From: Clostridiales bacterium | GTDB lineage: Bacteria; Bacillota; Clostridia; Christensenellales; Aristaeellaceae | Direction of reading: 5' to 3' | NCBI GenBank assembly: GCA_015056155.1 | Contig: SVGU01000008.1 | Span: 1 to 53,439, forward strand | Length of the DNA: 53,439 nucleotides | Part shown: positions 16,261-24,031 of the stretch, piece after piece | Layout: each line of letters begins with the position of its first letter | How positions within the stretch are numbered: the first letter of the stretch is position 1 | Notes under the pieces: model-generated | What the model was told of the DNA's origin: nothing | Databases searched by the model: none | Seen by the model: only the letters and a program-made list of their open reading frames with translations | Program-made: the position numbers and the translations under genes

Positions 16261-16749
16261 TTACTGCGCCTGATACATGCCGTTGCGGGCCATGTACCGG
16301 TAAAGCTGCTCGCCGTGCTGCTGCTCGGCGGACTGGAGCTGGTTGAGCACCTGGCGCACCTGCGGATCGCGGAATTCAAAGATGCTCACGTTGTAGGCGC
16401 CGGAGACCTCCTTCTCGGTGCACAGCGCATCCTGGCAGAGGTACTTGTCCTGCTCCATCGCCTGCTGCATGGTCAGGTCCTGCGTCGGGCAGAAGCTGGC
16501 GTCCTGCTGGTTCGCCGCCTGCGCGGTCTGCTGGCTCTGCCGGCCGGTCTGCTGGGGCATCTGGCCGTTCAGCAGGCCCGTCACCGTCTGCAGATGCTGC
16601 TGCTCGGTCTGCTGGATGCTGCGGAACAGCTGCTTGAGCTCCGGGTCGTGGGCCTGACAGGCGTACTTGCCGTACTTGTCCACGCAGAGCTGCTCCTGTC
16701 CCTTCAGGTCCTTCAGGAGAGACGCTTCCTTTTGCGTCCAGTTCATCAT
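16261..16749 (-). CDS. CotF-like spore coat protein
   Basis: 162 residues. Two helical halves of the coat F family are joined by a Gln-rich linker (about 65-88). The first half has LLKDLKGQEQLCVDKYGKYA and the second MEQDKYLCQDALCTEKEVSG followed by VLNQLQSAEQQHGEQLYRYM. Proteins of this ferritin-like helical family are found in spore coats and in other small stress-related proteins; the exact role is unknown. The start is the ATG with GAGGTG six bases upstream; another ATG six bases before is possible. Its presence supports a spore-forming host. It is divergent from metF, 128 bases away. Confidence 0.75.
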   Translation of the reverse strand: MMNWTQKEASLLKDLKGQEQLCVDKYGKYACQAHDPELKQLFRSIQQTEQQHLQTVTGLLNGQMPQQTGRQSQQTAQAANQQDASFCPTQDLTMQQAMEQDKYLCQDALCTEKEVSGAYNVSIFEFRDPQVRQVLNQLQSAEQQHGEQLYRYMARNGMYQAQ

Positions 16750-16813
16750 GTTCATCACCTCGCCGGTAGCTTGCCCCGCGCTGCACTTTTCATGCATTCG
16801 ATTTCCAGGGCCG

Positions 16814-16843
16814 TTGACTTTCCCGCGCTGCGGATGGTATGAT
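16814..16843 (+). promoter_or_regulatory. Promoter of metF
   Basis: TTGACT (16814-16819), an 18-base spacer and TATGAT (16838-16843), 34 bases before the metF start. No SAM riboswitch or T-box fits in the short leader. Confidence 0.7.
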
Positions 16844-16877
16844 GACTTCATAAACCCGGGATACAGGAGGTTTCCAG

Positions 16878-17744
16878 ATGCGCATCAGCACCATTCTCTC
16901 CGGCGACAAGGTTCGCCTGTCCTGCGAGGTGTTTCCGCCGAAGAAGTTCGACGGCATCGCGCAGGCTACCGCTGTCACGCAGGAGATTGCTGCGCTGAAG
17001 CCGGCGTATATGTCCGTCACCTACGGCGCGGCCGGCTCCACGCCCGGCCATACCCTTGCGCTGGCGAAGGCGGTGGCGGACGCCGGGGTCACGCCCCTGT
17101 GCCACCTGACCTGCGTGCAATCCACGAAGGAGCATGTGCGCGGTGTGCTGGCTGACATGAAGGCAGCGGGGATGGAGAATGTCCTTGCCCTGCGCGGCGA
17201 CCTGCCGAAGGACGGCGAACCCTGCCGGGACTTCTCCTATGCGGCGGAGCTGATCGAATTCATCCACACGCAGGGCGATTTCTGCGTGGGTGCGGCGTGC
17301 TACCCGGAGGGGCATCCGGAGAGCGGCGGCCGGCTGCAGGACATCGAGTATCTCAAACGCAAGGTGGATGCGGGCGTGGATTTCCTGACCACGCAGATGT
17401 TCTTCGACAACGCGCTGCTGTACAACTTCCTGTACCGGGCGCTGAAGAAGGGTATCGACGTGCCGGTATGCGCGGGCATCATGCCCATCTGCGACCCCAA
17501 ACAGGTCGCGCGGGCGGTGCAGCTCTCCGGCAGCATCATGCCGCCCCGGTTCGCGGCGATTGCGGACCGTTTCGCCCATGACCCGGCGGCCATGGCGCAG
17601 GCGGGCATCGCCTTTGCGACCGAGCAGATCATCGACCTGGTCGCCAACGGGATCACCAACATCCATCTTTACACGATGAACAAGCCGTGGATCACCCGGG
17701 CCATCGTCAGCAATCTGTCCAATATCATCCATCTGGGCGAATAA
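16878..17744 (+). CDS. metF: 5,10-methylenetetrahydrofolate reductase
   Basis: 288 residues, the usual length of the catalytic barrel. Motifs: SCEVFPPKKFDG at the N-terminus (with the catalytic Glu), PAYMSVTYGAAGS, LRGDLPKDGE, GAACYPEGHPES and DFLTTQMFFDN, which binds FAD and folate. It reduces methylenetetrahydrofolate to 5-methyltetrahydrofolate, the methyl donor for methionine synthesis or the Wood-Ljungdahl pathway. AGGAGG lies upstream of the ATG. It is monocistronic, with its own promoter and terminator. No zinc-finger (MetV-like) partner is nearby. Confidence 0.95.
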   Translation: MRISTILSGDKVRLSCEVFPPKKFDGIAQATAVTQEIAALKPAYMSVTYGAAGSTPGHTLALAKAVADAGVTPLCHLTCVQSTKEHVRGVLADMKAAGMENVLALRGDLPKDGEPCRDFSYAAELIEFIHTQGDFCVGAACYPEGHPESGGRLQDIEYLKRKVDAGVDFLTTQMFFDNALLYNFLYRALKKGIDVPVCAGIMPICDPKQVARAVQLSGSIMPPRFAAIADRFAHDPAAMAQAGIAFATEQIIDLVANGITNIHLYTMNKPWITRAIVSNLSNIIHLGE

Positions 17745-17747
17745 CGA

Positions 17748-17787
17748 AGCGCTGTCCAGTCCAAGCGGGCTGAACAGCGCTCTTTTT
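17748..17787 (+). terminator. Intrinsic terminator of metF
   Basis: AGCGCTGT-CAGTCC pairs with GGGCTG-ACAGCGCT around an AAGC loop (about 14 bp with one mismatch and a G-T pair), followed by CTTTTTCTG. Confidence 0.85.
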
Positions 17788-17790
17788 CTG

Positions 17791-18147
17791 TTACAGGTCG
17801 ATGCGGACGCGCTCGCCGTCGGGCGTTTCGATGGAGACCAGCGGCAGACCGCGCAGGAGATACTTGCTGTCGCGCAGAGCGGTGAGCAGCTCCTTTGCCT
17901 GCGCCTCCGTGATCGGCGGGGTGAGGCGCTCGGCCTGCTGCACATCGTCCAGCGTCAGCAGCTCGTCCGGGTCGGAATCCCAGCCGCCTCGGCCCAGCTG
18001 CACCAGCTTCTGCTCATAATCCCGGCGAGCCTGCGCGGAGGTGAGCTTGGCGACGAAATACATGCCGATCCGGCCGAACAGGAACCCCGTGGGGATCCAG
18101 ATCGTCTTCTCGGCGTCGCGTTCCGGGCTGTACATACGGATCTTCAC
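17791..18147 (-). CDS. Conserved-looking small protein of unknown function
   Basis: 118 residues with a GTG start and a GGGGGG ribosome binding site eight to nine bases upstream. I do not recognise the family. It has a short hydrophobic patch (about 19-33), a central acidic region and a C-terminal helix-strand-strand motif ending LVSIETPDGERVRIDL. That ending resembles the last strands of the SHOCT-like domain in the neighbouring XRE regulator (LVDLDDDGERLVIWTE). The regulator lies 15 bases upstream in the same operon, so the two may work together, possibly by contact through these similar tails (inference). Confidence 0.6.
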   Translation of the reverse strand: MKIRMYSPERDAEKTIWIPTGFLFGRIGMYFVAKLTSAQARRDYEQKLVQLGRGGWDSDPDELLTLDDVQQAERLTPPITEAQAKELLTALRDSKYLLRGLPLVSIETPDGERVRIDL

Positions 18148-18162
18148 AAAACATACCCCCCT

Positions 18163-18693
18163 TCACTCCGTCCAGATGACGAGGCGCTCGCCGTCGTCAT
18201 CCAGATCGACCAGCTTGCCGCGCACGCCGGATTCGATCATGCGCACCATCGTGCCGAAGTCCAGGCTGGCCAGGATGGACGCCTTTTCCTCGGCGCTGGT
18301 TTCGCCGCCGCTGCCGTTCCAGGTGATGGAGAGCATCCCAAAACGTGCCCCCAGCTTGAAGACGACGAAGGGCAGGTTCACGTTGAAGCGGTTGCCGTCC
18401 TGCTCGTTGATCATGATGCGGACGATCAGCTCCTCCAGGGGCCGGACTGGCTGTCCGGAGGGGGCTGCTGCGGGCTCTTCGCCGGTCAGCAGCGTGTCGA
18501 TGGTCACGTTCAGCAGCTTTGCCAGGTGGGGCAGCGTCATGATGTCCGGGCAGGACTGGCTGTTCTCCCACTTGCTGACGGCCTGCGGCGTAACGCCGAT
18601 CATTTCGGACAGCGCTTCCTGCGTGAGGCCCTGTGCCCTGCGGAGGCGGGCGATGCGCTGGCCGAGGCTGAGTTCCTTCATGCTCTCGTTCAT
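18163..18693 (-). CDS. XRE-family transcriptional regulator with SHOCT-like C-terminal domain
   Basis: 176 residues. The helix-turn-helix (about 8-62) reads LGQRIARLRRAQGLTQEALSE, then VTPQAVSKWENSQSCPDI. A linker leads to a C-terminal module (about 90-176) with FNVNLPFVVFKLG, DFGTMVRMIESGVRGKLVDL and DGERLVIWTE, like the SHOCT-like domain found on bacterial anti-sigma and envelope-stress proteins. The ligand is unknown. The start at MNESMKEL has AAAGGA upstream. It probably controls its own two-gene operon. Confidence 0.85.
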   Translation of the reverse strand: MNESMKELSLGQRIARLRRAQGLTQEALSEMIGVTPQAVSKWENSQSCPDIMTLPHLAKLLNVTIDTLLTGEEPAAAPSGQPVRPLEELIVRIMINEQDGNRFNVNLPFVVFKLGARFGMLSITWNGSGGETSAEEKASILASLDFGTMVRMIESGVRGKLVDLDDDGERLVIWTE

Positions 18694-18735
18694 CGTTCGA
18701 TTCCTTTCTTCGGGGAGTGCGTCCCCGACAGCCTG

Positions 18736-18764
18736 AGCATAGCACAACGGGCGGTTGAGTTGAA
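18736..18764 (-). promoter_or_regulatory. Probable promoter of the XRE operon
   Basis: On the minus strand TTCAAC, 17 bases, then TATGCT preceded by TGC (extended -10). The leader carries a GGGGA / TCCCC hairpin. Confidence 0.45.
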
Positions 18765-18819
18765 GGGAATGATGGTTGAGGCGGCTGAAATTATGTCACG
18801 GGGTGTGTATTGGGAGAAA

Positions 18820-20562
18820 TTACCCCTCCACCAGCGTGATCTTGCGGACGTCGGCCTCCGTGACGGTCATGTAGACGGTGCGCTGGTTGGTGTAGGTCAC
18901 CATGCCGGTGGCGCCGCCGGGGATCTTCTTCACGTGGCGCTTGAGGGTGTAGTCGATGGGTACCATGGTGGAGTGCTGCCCCTTGGAGTACCATGCGGCA
19001 AGGGTGGCGGCTTCGGCAAGGGTGCTGTCGGGGATGGCGCCCTCGGCCTTGATGATGACATGGCTGCCGGGCATGTCCTTGGCATGGAGCCAGGTCTCGT
19101 TGGGTTTGGCGTCGCCGGTGAGGCGCTCGTTCTGCGCGGCGTTCTTGCCGACGAAGAGGTCGATTCCGTCGCTGGAGCGGTAATGGTAGGGCTTGGACTT
19201 GGGCAGCGCGCGCTGCTGGCGGCGGCCGAGGCCCTTCTTGATGTAGCCGGTGTGCTGCAGCTCCTGGCGGATCTCCTCCAGCTCGGCTTCGCCCACGCAC
19301 TTGCCTACGTCCAGCAGCATGCCCTCCAGATAGTCCAGCTCCGCCAGCGTCGAGGTGCGCTGTTCGGCGGCCATTTCGCGGGTCGTGCGGGCCTTCTGAT
19401 ACTTCTTGAAGTACCGCTGGGCGTTCTGCACAGGCGTGAGCTGGATGTCCAGGGGGATGGTCACGGTGCCGCCGTTTTCGTCGTAAAAATTCGGAACTAC
19501 CGCCTCGGTCTGTCCCTTTTTGAGCTGCCAGAGGTTGGCGTTGAGGAGCTCGCCGAAGAGGCGGTATTCCTCCAGCCGGGCGGCGTTGGACAGGTCCTCC
19601 TCCTGCTGGGCGAGCTTCTTTTCGCAGCGCTCGATGTGCGTCTTGAGGAGCTTGACCATCGTGGCGCTCTTCTGGGTCAGGCGGTCGGCCTGATCGCGGG
19701 CGCCGAAGTAGCGCTCCAGCGCCTGCGACACGGTTGGGCAGGGCTTCTGCGCATCCAGCGGGTGCATCAGGTAGGGGAAGGCGAAGACGTCGGCCGGGTC
19801 GCCCGCGTCATCGTAGAGCACGCGCGGGTCTGCCATGCCGGGCAGGCGGCGCAGGAGGTCGGCAAGGCGGGCGGCGGCGTCGGCCAGGTCGTCCGTCCGG
19901 TCGCAACCGGCGGGCAGGACGCGGAAGGCGAGCTCCTTCGCGGCGGGGTTGGACATGCCGGACACGCAGGCGGCCAGCGCCTTGTGAAGCGGCACATCGC
20001 CGGCGGCGGACAGGCGCGCCAGCAGGGCGTCCGCCGTCACATCCGCAGGATCCAGCTTATCCTGCGCGGGCGGCGGCAGGTAGGGGAGTCCCGGCTGGAC
20101 CTGACGCACGCGGCTCATATCGAGGCTGACGTGGCGCGCCGCGTCCAGGATGCGGTCGTTTTCGTCCGTGACGATCAGGTTGGAATGCCGTCCCATGATC
20201 TCCAGGATGATCCGCCGGAGCACATGGTCGCCCATTTCGTCCACGGTGTCCACGTCGATGTGGATGACGCGGTCGCCGCCGATCTGCCGGACGCTCAGGA
20301 CGCGGCCGGAGAGCAGCTGCTTGCGCAGGAGCATGCAGAACATCGGCGGCTCCAGCGGGTTGGAGAACTTCATCTGCGTCAGGTGGCAGCGGGCGTTGTT
20401 GGGCGAGGCGCACAGGAGCAGCTGGTGATTGGTCGAGCCTGCGCGGATGAGCAGGATAATGGTGTCCTTTTCGGGCTGGGTGATCTTGTCGATGCGGCCG
20501 CCGGCGAGGGTGGCATGCAGCTCCCTGGCGGCAAAGCCGAGGGTGAGACCGTCCATGGGCAT
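18820..20562 (-). CDS. rqcH: Rqc2/NEMF homolog RqcH (NFACT protein)
   Basis: 580 residues. The order is NFACT-N (about 1-200), helix-hairpin-helix and long coiled coils (about 280-430, including ERCEKKLAQQEEDLSNAARLE), and NFACT-R at the C-terminus (KPYHYRSSDGIDLFVGKN, TWLHAKDMPGSHVIIK). RqcH binds obstructed 50S subunits and recruits tRNA-Ala to add Ala tails that mark stalled chains for degradation. With this start an Asp-Arg pair falls at residues 97-98 (GGDRVI), matching the essential DR motif of Bacillus RqcH and supporting the start. It was formerly annotated as a fibronectin-binding protein. Divergent from a GerMN gene. Confidence 0.95.
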   Translation of the reverse strand: MPMDGLTLGFAARELHATLAGGRIDKITQPEKDTIILLIRAGSTNHQLLLCASPNNARCHLTQMKFSNPLEPPMFCMLLRKQLLSGRVLSVRQIGGDRVIHIDVDTVDEMGDHVLRRIILEIMGRHSNLIVTDENDRILDAARHVSLDMSRVRQVQPGLPYLPPPAQDKLDPADVTADALLARLSAAGDVPLHKALAACVSGMSNPAAKELAFRVLPAGCDRTDDLADAAARLADLLRRLPGMADPRVLYDDAGDPADVFAFPYLMHPLDAQKPCPTVSQALERYFGARDQADRLTQKSATMVKLLKTHIERCEKKLAQQEEDLSNAARLEEYRLFGELLNANLWQLKKGQTEAVVPNFYDENGGTVTIPLDIQLTPVQNAQRYFKKYQKARTTREMAAEQRTSTLAELDYLEGMLLDVGKCVGEAELEEIRQELQHTGYIKKGLGRRQQRALPKSKPYHYRSSDGIDLFVGKNAAQNERLTGDAKPNETWLHAKDMPGSHVIIKAEGAIPDSTLAEAATLAAWYSKGQHSTMVPIDYTLKRHVKKIPGGATGMVTYTNQRTVYMTVTEADVRKITLVEG

Positions 20563-20599
20563 GGGCGCAGCGCCCCTTTCTATAAGGAAATTCCTCCTC

Positions 20600-20628
20600 A
20601 TTATAGCGGATACGGCGCAGAAAAACAA
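20600..20628 (-). promoter_or_regulatory. Promoter of rqcH
   Basis: On the minus strand TTGTTT (20628-20623), a 17-base spacer, and a perfect TATAAT (20605-20600), 38 bases before the start. Confidence 0.65.
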
Positions 20629-20715
20629 GCATAACCGCATCCGTCCGGACATACCATCAAGCAGCCAATGAACCGGGGCAGGGCATCCCCTGTCGCCCGC
20701 AAAGGAGGTATTTCT

Positions 20716-21780
20716 TTGAAGCTCCCCAACTGGAAGGATATCAGGCTCCCCATGCCCCGGCGCGTGGATCTGGAGCGGCTGCTGATTGTGGGCGCGGCAG
20801 GCCTGGTGGTGGTGCTGGCGCTGCGGGGCGGAGGCGATACGACGCAGACCATGGTTTACGATGCGCCGCCCCTGACCTCGGAAACCTCCTCTGCCTCGCT
20901 GGAGGAGACGGAAATGACCTCCACCGTCTGCTGGTACGAGGACGGCGACGGCTACCTCGTGCCGGTGACGCGGCAGATCCCCCTGCAGGACGGCATTGCC
21001 AAGGCGACCCTGTCGCTGATGGTGCAGTCGTCGGAGAACGATCTGGCAGCGGCGCGCATGGGGCTGACGAACGTGATCCCCGAGGGCGTCTCCTTCGACA
21101 TCGACATTTCCAACGGCAAGGCGCGGGTGGACATGAGCCGGGAGGCCCTCAGCTGCGCCAGTGCGGAGGATGAGCTGCTGATGGTGCAGGGCGTCGCGGC
21201 GACGCTCTGCGGCTTTGACACCGTGGAGGAGGTCTCCTTCCTCTTCGACGGGCAGAAGCGCAGCCGCCTCACCCACGGTACGGACGTCTCCGGCGCATTC
21301 ACGGAGGACATGGTGAATGTGGAGAGCGTGGCAACGCTGTCCGGCAGCAGCTATGCGGATCAGGTGCAGCTGTATTTCCCCTCCGCCAGCGGCCGGATGC
21401 TGGTGCCGGTGACGCGCACGGTGTTTTCGCCGGCCGATCTGCCCACGGCGATCCTGGAGCTGGCAAAGGGCCCCAAATCGGACAGCGGCCTGGAATGCCC
21501 GCTGCCGGAAAGCTGCGGCGTCCGGTCGGTCAGCGTCAAAAACGGCGTGGCGACGATCGACTTCACCCGGGAATTCGCGCGCATCGCCGAGCAGTCCGAC
21601 GGCGGCCATCAGGCGATGCAGGCGATCATCTTCACCGCCAGCCAGTTCCCCGGGGTGAAGCAGGTCAGCGTCCTGGTGGAGGGCAAGGCATACCAGACGG
21701 AGCCGCAGGCAGCCAGCACCTGGGTGAACGCGGCGGAGGACGTGATGGCTTGGTATCCGGGCGTGGTGGAGATCGACTGA
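20716..21780 (+). CDS. GerMN-domain membrane-anchored protein
   Basis: 354 residues. A basic N-terminus (MPRRVDLER) precedes one membrane helix (about 23-34) and two GerMN domains: about 60-190 (STVCWYEDGDGYLVPVTRQI ... TVEEVSFLFDGQ) and about 210-340 (VQLYFPSASGRMLVPVTRTV ... GVKQVSVLVEGK). Each has the typical pattern of strand, VPVTR, helix and closing strand. Tandem GerMN domains occur in sporulation protein GerM, which helps engulfment-channel assembly, so a sporulation role is plausible. The start was set at TTG with a perfect AAAGGAGG seven to eight bases upstream; an ATG at 20668 is in frame but has no ribosome binding site. Confidence 0.8.
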   Translation: MKLPNWKDIRLPMPRRVDLERLLIVGAAGLVVVLALRGGGDTTQTMVYDAPPLTSETSSASLEETEMTSTVCWYEDGDGYLVPVTRQIPLQDGIAKATLSLMVQSSENDLAAARMGLTNVIPEGVSFDIDISNGKARVDMSREALSCASAEDELLMVQGVAATLCGFDTVEEVSFLFDGQKRSRLTHGTDVSGAFTEDMVNVESVATLSGSSYADQVQLYFPSASGRMLVPVTRTVFSPADLPTAILELAKGPKSDSGLECPLPESCGVRSVSVKNGVATIDFTREFARIAEQSDGGHQAMQAIIFTASQFPGVKQVSVLVEGKAYQTEPQAASTWVNAAEDVMAWYPGVVEID

Positions 21781-21785
21781 GAGTG

Positions 21786-21814
21786 CGCCGGGGCAGGGAA
21801 TGCTCCGGCGTTTT
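21786..21814 (+). terminator. Intrinsic terminator after the GerMN gene
   Basis: CGCCGGGGCA / TGCTCCGGCG (10 bp with one G-T pair, loop GGGAA) is followed by TTTT. Confidence 0.8.
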
Positions 21815-21846
21815 GCGTGCGGCGGGACCTGTGCGGCAGCACGCAC

Positions 21847-21875
21847 TTGCATTATTCGGAAAATCGGGGTATACT
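21847..21875 (+). promoter_or_regulatory. Promoter of the MoxR operon
   Basis: TTGCAT (21847-21852), a 17-base spacer, then TATACT (21870-21875), 34 bases before the start codon. Confidence 0.65.
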
Positions 21876-21908
21876 AATGGCATTCTGTTTATCTGTGAGG
21901 AGGCCATT

Positions 21909-22856
21909 ATGATCCAGCAGCCCCGGCGCATTATCGGCGCACTGCTTGACAATATCGGAAAGGTCATCGTCGGCAAGGAGGACGCGGTCGAGTATGCTCT
22001 GATCGCCCTGCTGTGCAAGGGCCACGTGCTGATCGAGGACGTGCCCGGCGTGGGCAAGACGACCCTCGCGTCCGCGTTGGCGAAATCCCTCGCCTGCTCC
22101 TTCCGGCGCATCCAGTTCACCCCGGACCTGATGCCCTCGGATGTGACGGGCTTCACGCTGGTCAACTTCAAGACCGGCGAAATGGAATTCAAGGAAGGCT
22201 CCGTGATGGCGCAGGTCGTGCTGGCGGACGAGATCAACCGTACCAGCCCCAAGACGCAGTCTGCGCTGCTGGAGGTGATGGAGGAGCATCAGGTCACGGT
22301 GGACGGCGTGTCCCATCCCGTGCCGCAGCCCTTCATCGTCCTGGCGACGCAGAATCCCGGCGAATTCGTGGGCACCTACCCCCTGCCGGAGGCGCAGATG
22401 GACCGCTTCTTCCTGCGCGTTTCCATTGGCTATCCCACGGTCGAGCAGGAGATGGACGTGCTGGAGCGCTATTCCGGCGCAGTCAAGCCTATGGCGACCA
22501 TTGAGCCCGTCTGCACGGCGCAGGATATCATCGCCCTGCAGGAAATGGTGCATCAGGTCTATTGCTCCCCCGAGGTGCGCATGTATGTCGCCAGCATCGC
22601 CGCGGCGACCCGCAAGGAGCCCGCGCTGCAGCTGGGCGCATCCACCCGCGCAGCCATCGCCCTGATCCACGGCGCGCAGGCCTGTGCGCTGCTGGCCGGG
22701 CGCGACTACATCATCCCCGAGGACGTGCAGCATATGGCGCAGCCGGTGCTGGCGCATCGCCTGGTGCTCAGCCCTGAGGCGCGCATGAAGGGCGTCTCGG
22801 CCCAGAGCATCGTCCAGCGGGTGCTGCAGAACGTCCCCGTTCCGGTGAAGCTATGA
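21909..22856 (+). CDS. MoxR-family AAA ATPase
   Basis: 315 residues. Walker A is in EDVPGVGKTTLA, Walker B in VVLADEINRTSPKTQ, and sensor 1 in IVLATQNPGEFVGTYPLPEAQ with the following MDRFFLRV. MoxR ATPases act as chaperones that mature or activate partner proteins, often VWA- or DUF58-containing ones. Here the DUF58 gene overlaps it by ATGA and a transglutaminase gene follows, the common Firmicutes trio. GAGGAGG lies upstream of the ATG. Confidence 0.93.
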   Translation: MIQQPRRIIGALLDNIGKVIVGKEDAVEYALIALLCKGHVLIEDVPGVGKTTLASALAKSLACSFRRIQFTPDLMPSDVTGFTLVNFKTGEMEFKEGSVMAQVVLADEINRTSPKTQSALLEVMEEHQVTVDGVSHPVPQPFIVLATQNPGEFVGTYPLPEAQMDRFFLRVSIGYPTVEQEMDVLERYSGAVKPMATIEPVCTAQDIIALQEMVHQVYCSPEVRMYVASIAAATRKEPALQLGASTRAAIALIHGAQACALLAGRDYIIPEDVQHMAQPVLAHRLVLSPEARMKGVSAQSIVQRVLQNVPVPVKL

Positions 22857-24007
22857 GATTCCGGATGACGCTGCCGCTGACCGTGACGGCGGCGCTGCTG
22901 CTGGCGGCTTTTTCCACCGGGAGTCCGGTGTTTCTCACGGGTGCGTCGCTGATCATCCTGCTGTGCCTGTCCAGCGTGATCGCCGTGATGCAGGCTGCCG
23001 GCTCCATGAAGCTTTCCGGCGGGCTGAGCGAGCGGGTGGTGCAGCGCGGCGAGGATGTGAAGCTGGAGATCATCCTGCACTGCCGCAGCCTGATCCCCAT
23101 CGCGCCGCTGGAGCTGGAAATGAGCGCAGGTCCGGATCATCAGGCGCAGACGATGGTCATTGATTTCGTGCCGAAGGAGGGCGTGCGTCTGGAGCTGCCC
23201 TGCCATGCGGCGCATGTGGGCGTGAGCCGTCCGGGCGTGAATGCCGTGACCGTCACCGACCTGTTCGGCATCTGCTCAAAGCGTGTCGAGCCCCGGCGGG
23301 AGGGCGGCGAGCTGGTGGTGCTGCCCCTGCCCTTTGAGGTCGGGCAGCAGATCTATGCCGGCGGCGATTCGGGCAGCGAGAGCATGGCCCGCGCCTCCGA
23401 GGATATCACCAGCCCCGCGGACGTCCGCGCCTATCAGCAGGGCGACGCGATGAAGAAGATCCACTGGAAGCTGTCCATGCGCAAGCAGGAGCTGATGGTT
23501 CGCCGGTTTGAAGCGCCGGTGATGCCCGATGCGCTGGTGCTTCTGGACTGCAGCGCCCCCCCGCGTCAGGCGGGCGAGGAGGCGCTGGCGGATGTGAAGG
23601 ACACGCTGCTGGAAACGGCAGCGTCCATCATGGCGGAGAATACCCGCACGGACCATCCGGCGCGGCTGCCGCTGCTGGGCGAGCATCCGGTCGAGCTGGA
23701 CAAGGGCATGGGCATGCCTGCGATCCTGGAGACGCTGGCGCATGTGGACTTTTCGGCCACGGAGCCCTTCGAGCGTGTGCTGCAGCTGGAGATGCGCCGG
23801 ATGCGCAAGGTCGGCTGCACCATCGTCATTTCCGCCCGGCTCAACAGCCGGATGGTGGATGCGATGTCTTCCATGCGCCGCATGGGGCCCTATGTCCGGC
23901 TGTATCTGGTGACCTTCACGCCCGAGGAGGAGCAGCTTGCTCCGATGATCTCCCGGCTGCAGAACGCTGGGGTGGAGGTCTGCTATGTGACCCCGCTGGC
24001 GCTGTGA
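22853..24007 (+). CDS. DUF58 domain membrane protein
   Basis: 384 residues. Two membrane helices (about 7-42) are followed by a large cytoplasmic or surface part with the DUF58 core: DVRAYQQGDAMKKIHWKLSMRKQELMVRRFE, then a VWA-like beginning DALVLLDCSAPP. The region after it has IVISARL and VRLYLVTF strands. DUF58 proteins are partners of MoxR ATPases; function is unknown but linked to the envelope. Translation is coupled to the MoxR gene (ATGA). Confidence 0.9.
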   Translation: MRFRMTLPLTVTAALLLAAFSTGSPVFLTGASLIILLCLSSVIAVMQAAGSMKLSGGLSERVVQRGEDVKLEIILHCRSLIPIAPLELEMSAGPDHQAQTMVIDFVPKEGVRLELPCHAAHVGVSRPGVNAVTVTDLFGICSKRVEPRREGGELVVLPLPFEVGQQIYAGGDSGSESMARASEDITSPADVRAYQQGDAMKKIHWKLSMRKQELMVRRFEAPVMPDALVLLDCSAPPRQAGEEALADVKDTLLETAASIMAENTRTDHPARLPLLGEHPVELDKGMGMPAILETLAHVDFSATEPFERVLQLEMRRMRKVGCTIVISARLNSRMVDAMSSMRRMGPYVRLYLVTFTPEEEQLAPMISRLQNAGVEVCYVTPLAL

Positions 24008-24031
24008 TGCGGCGGGGCATTTCTGTTGCGA

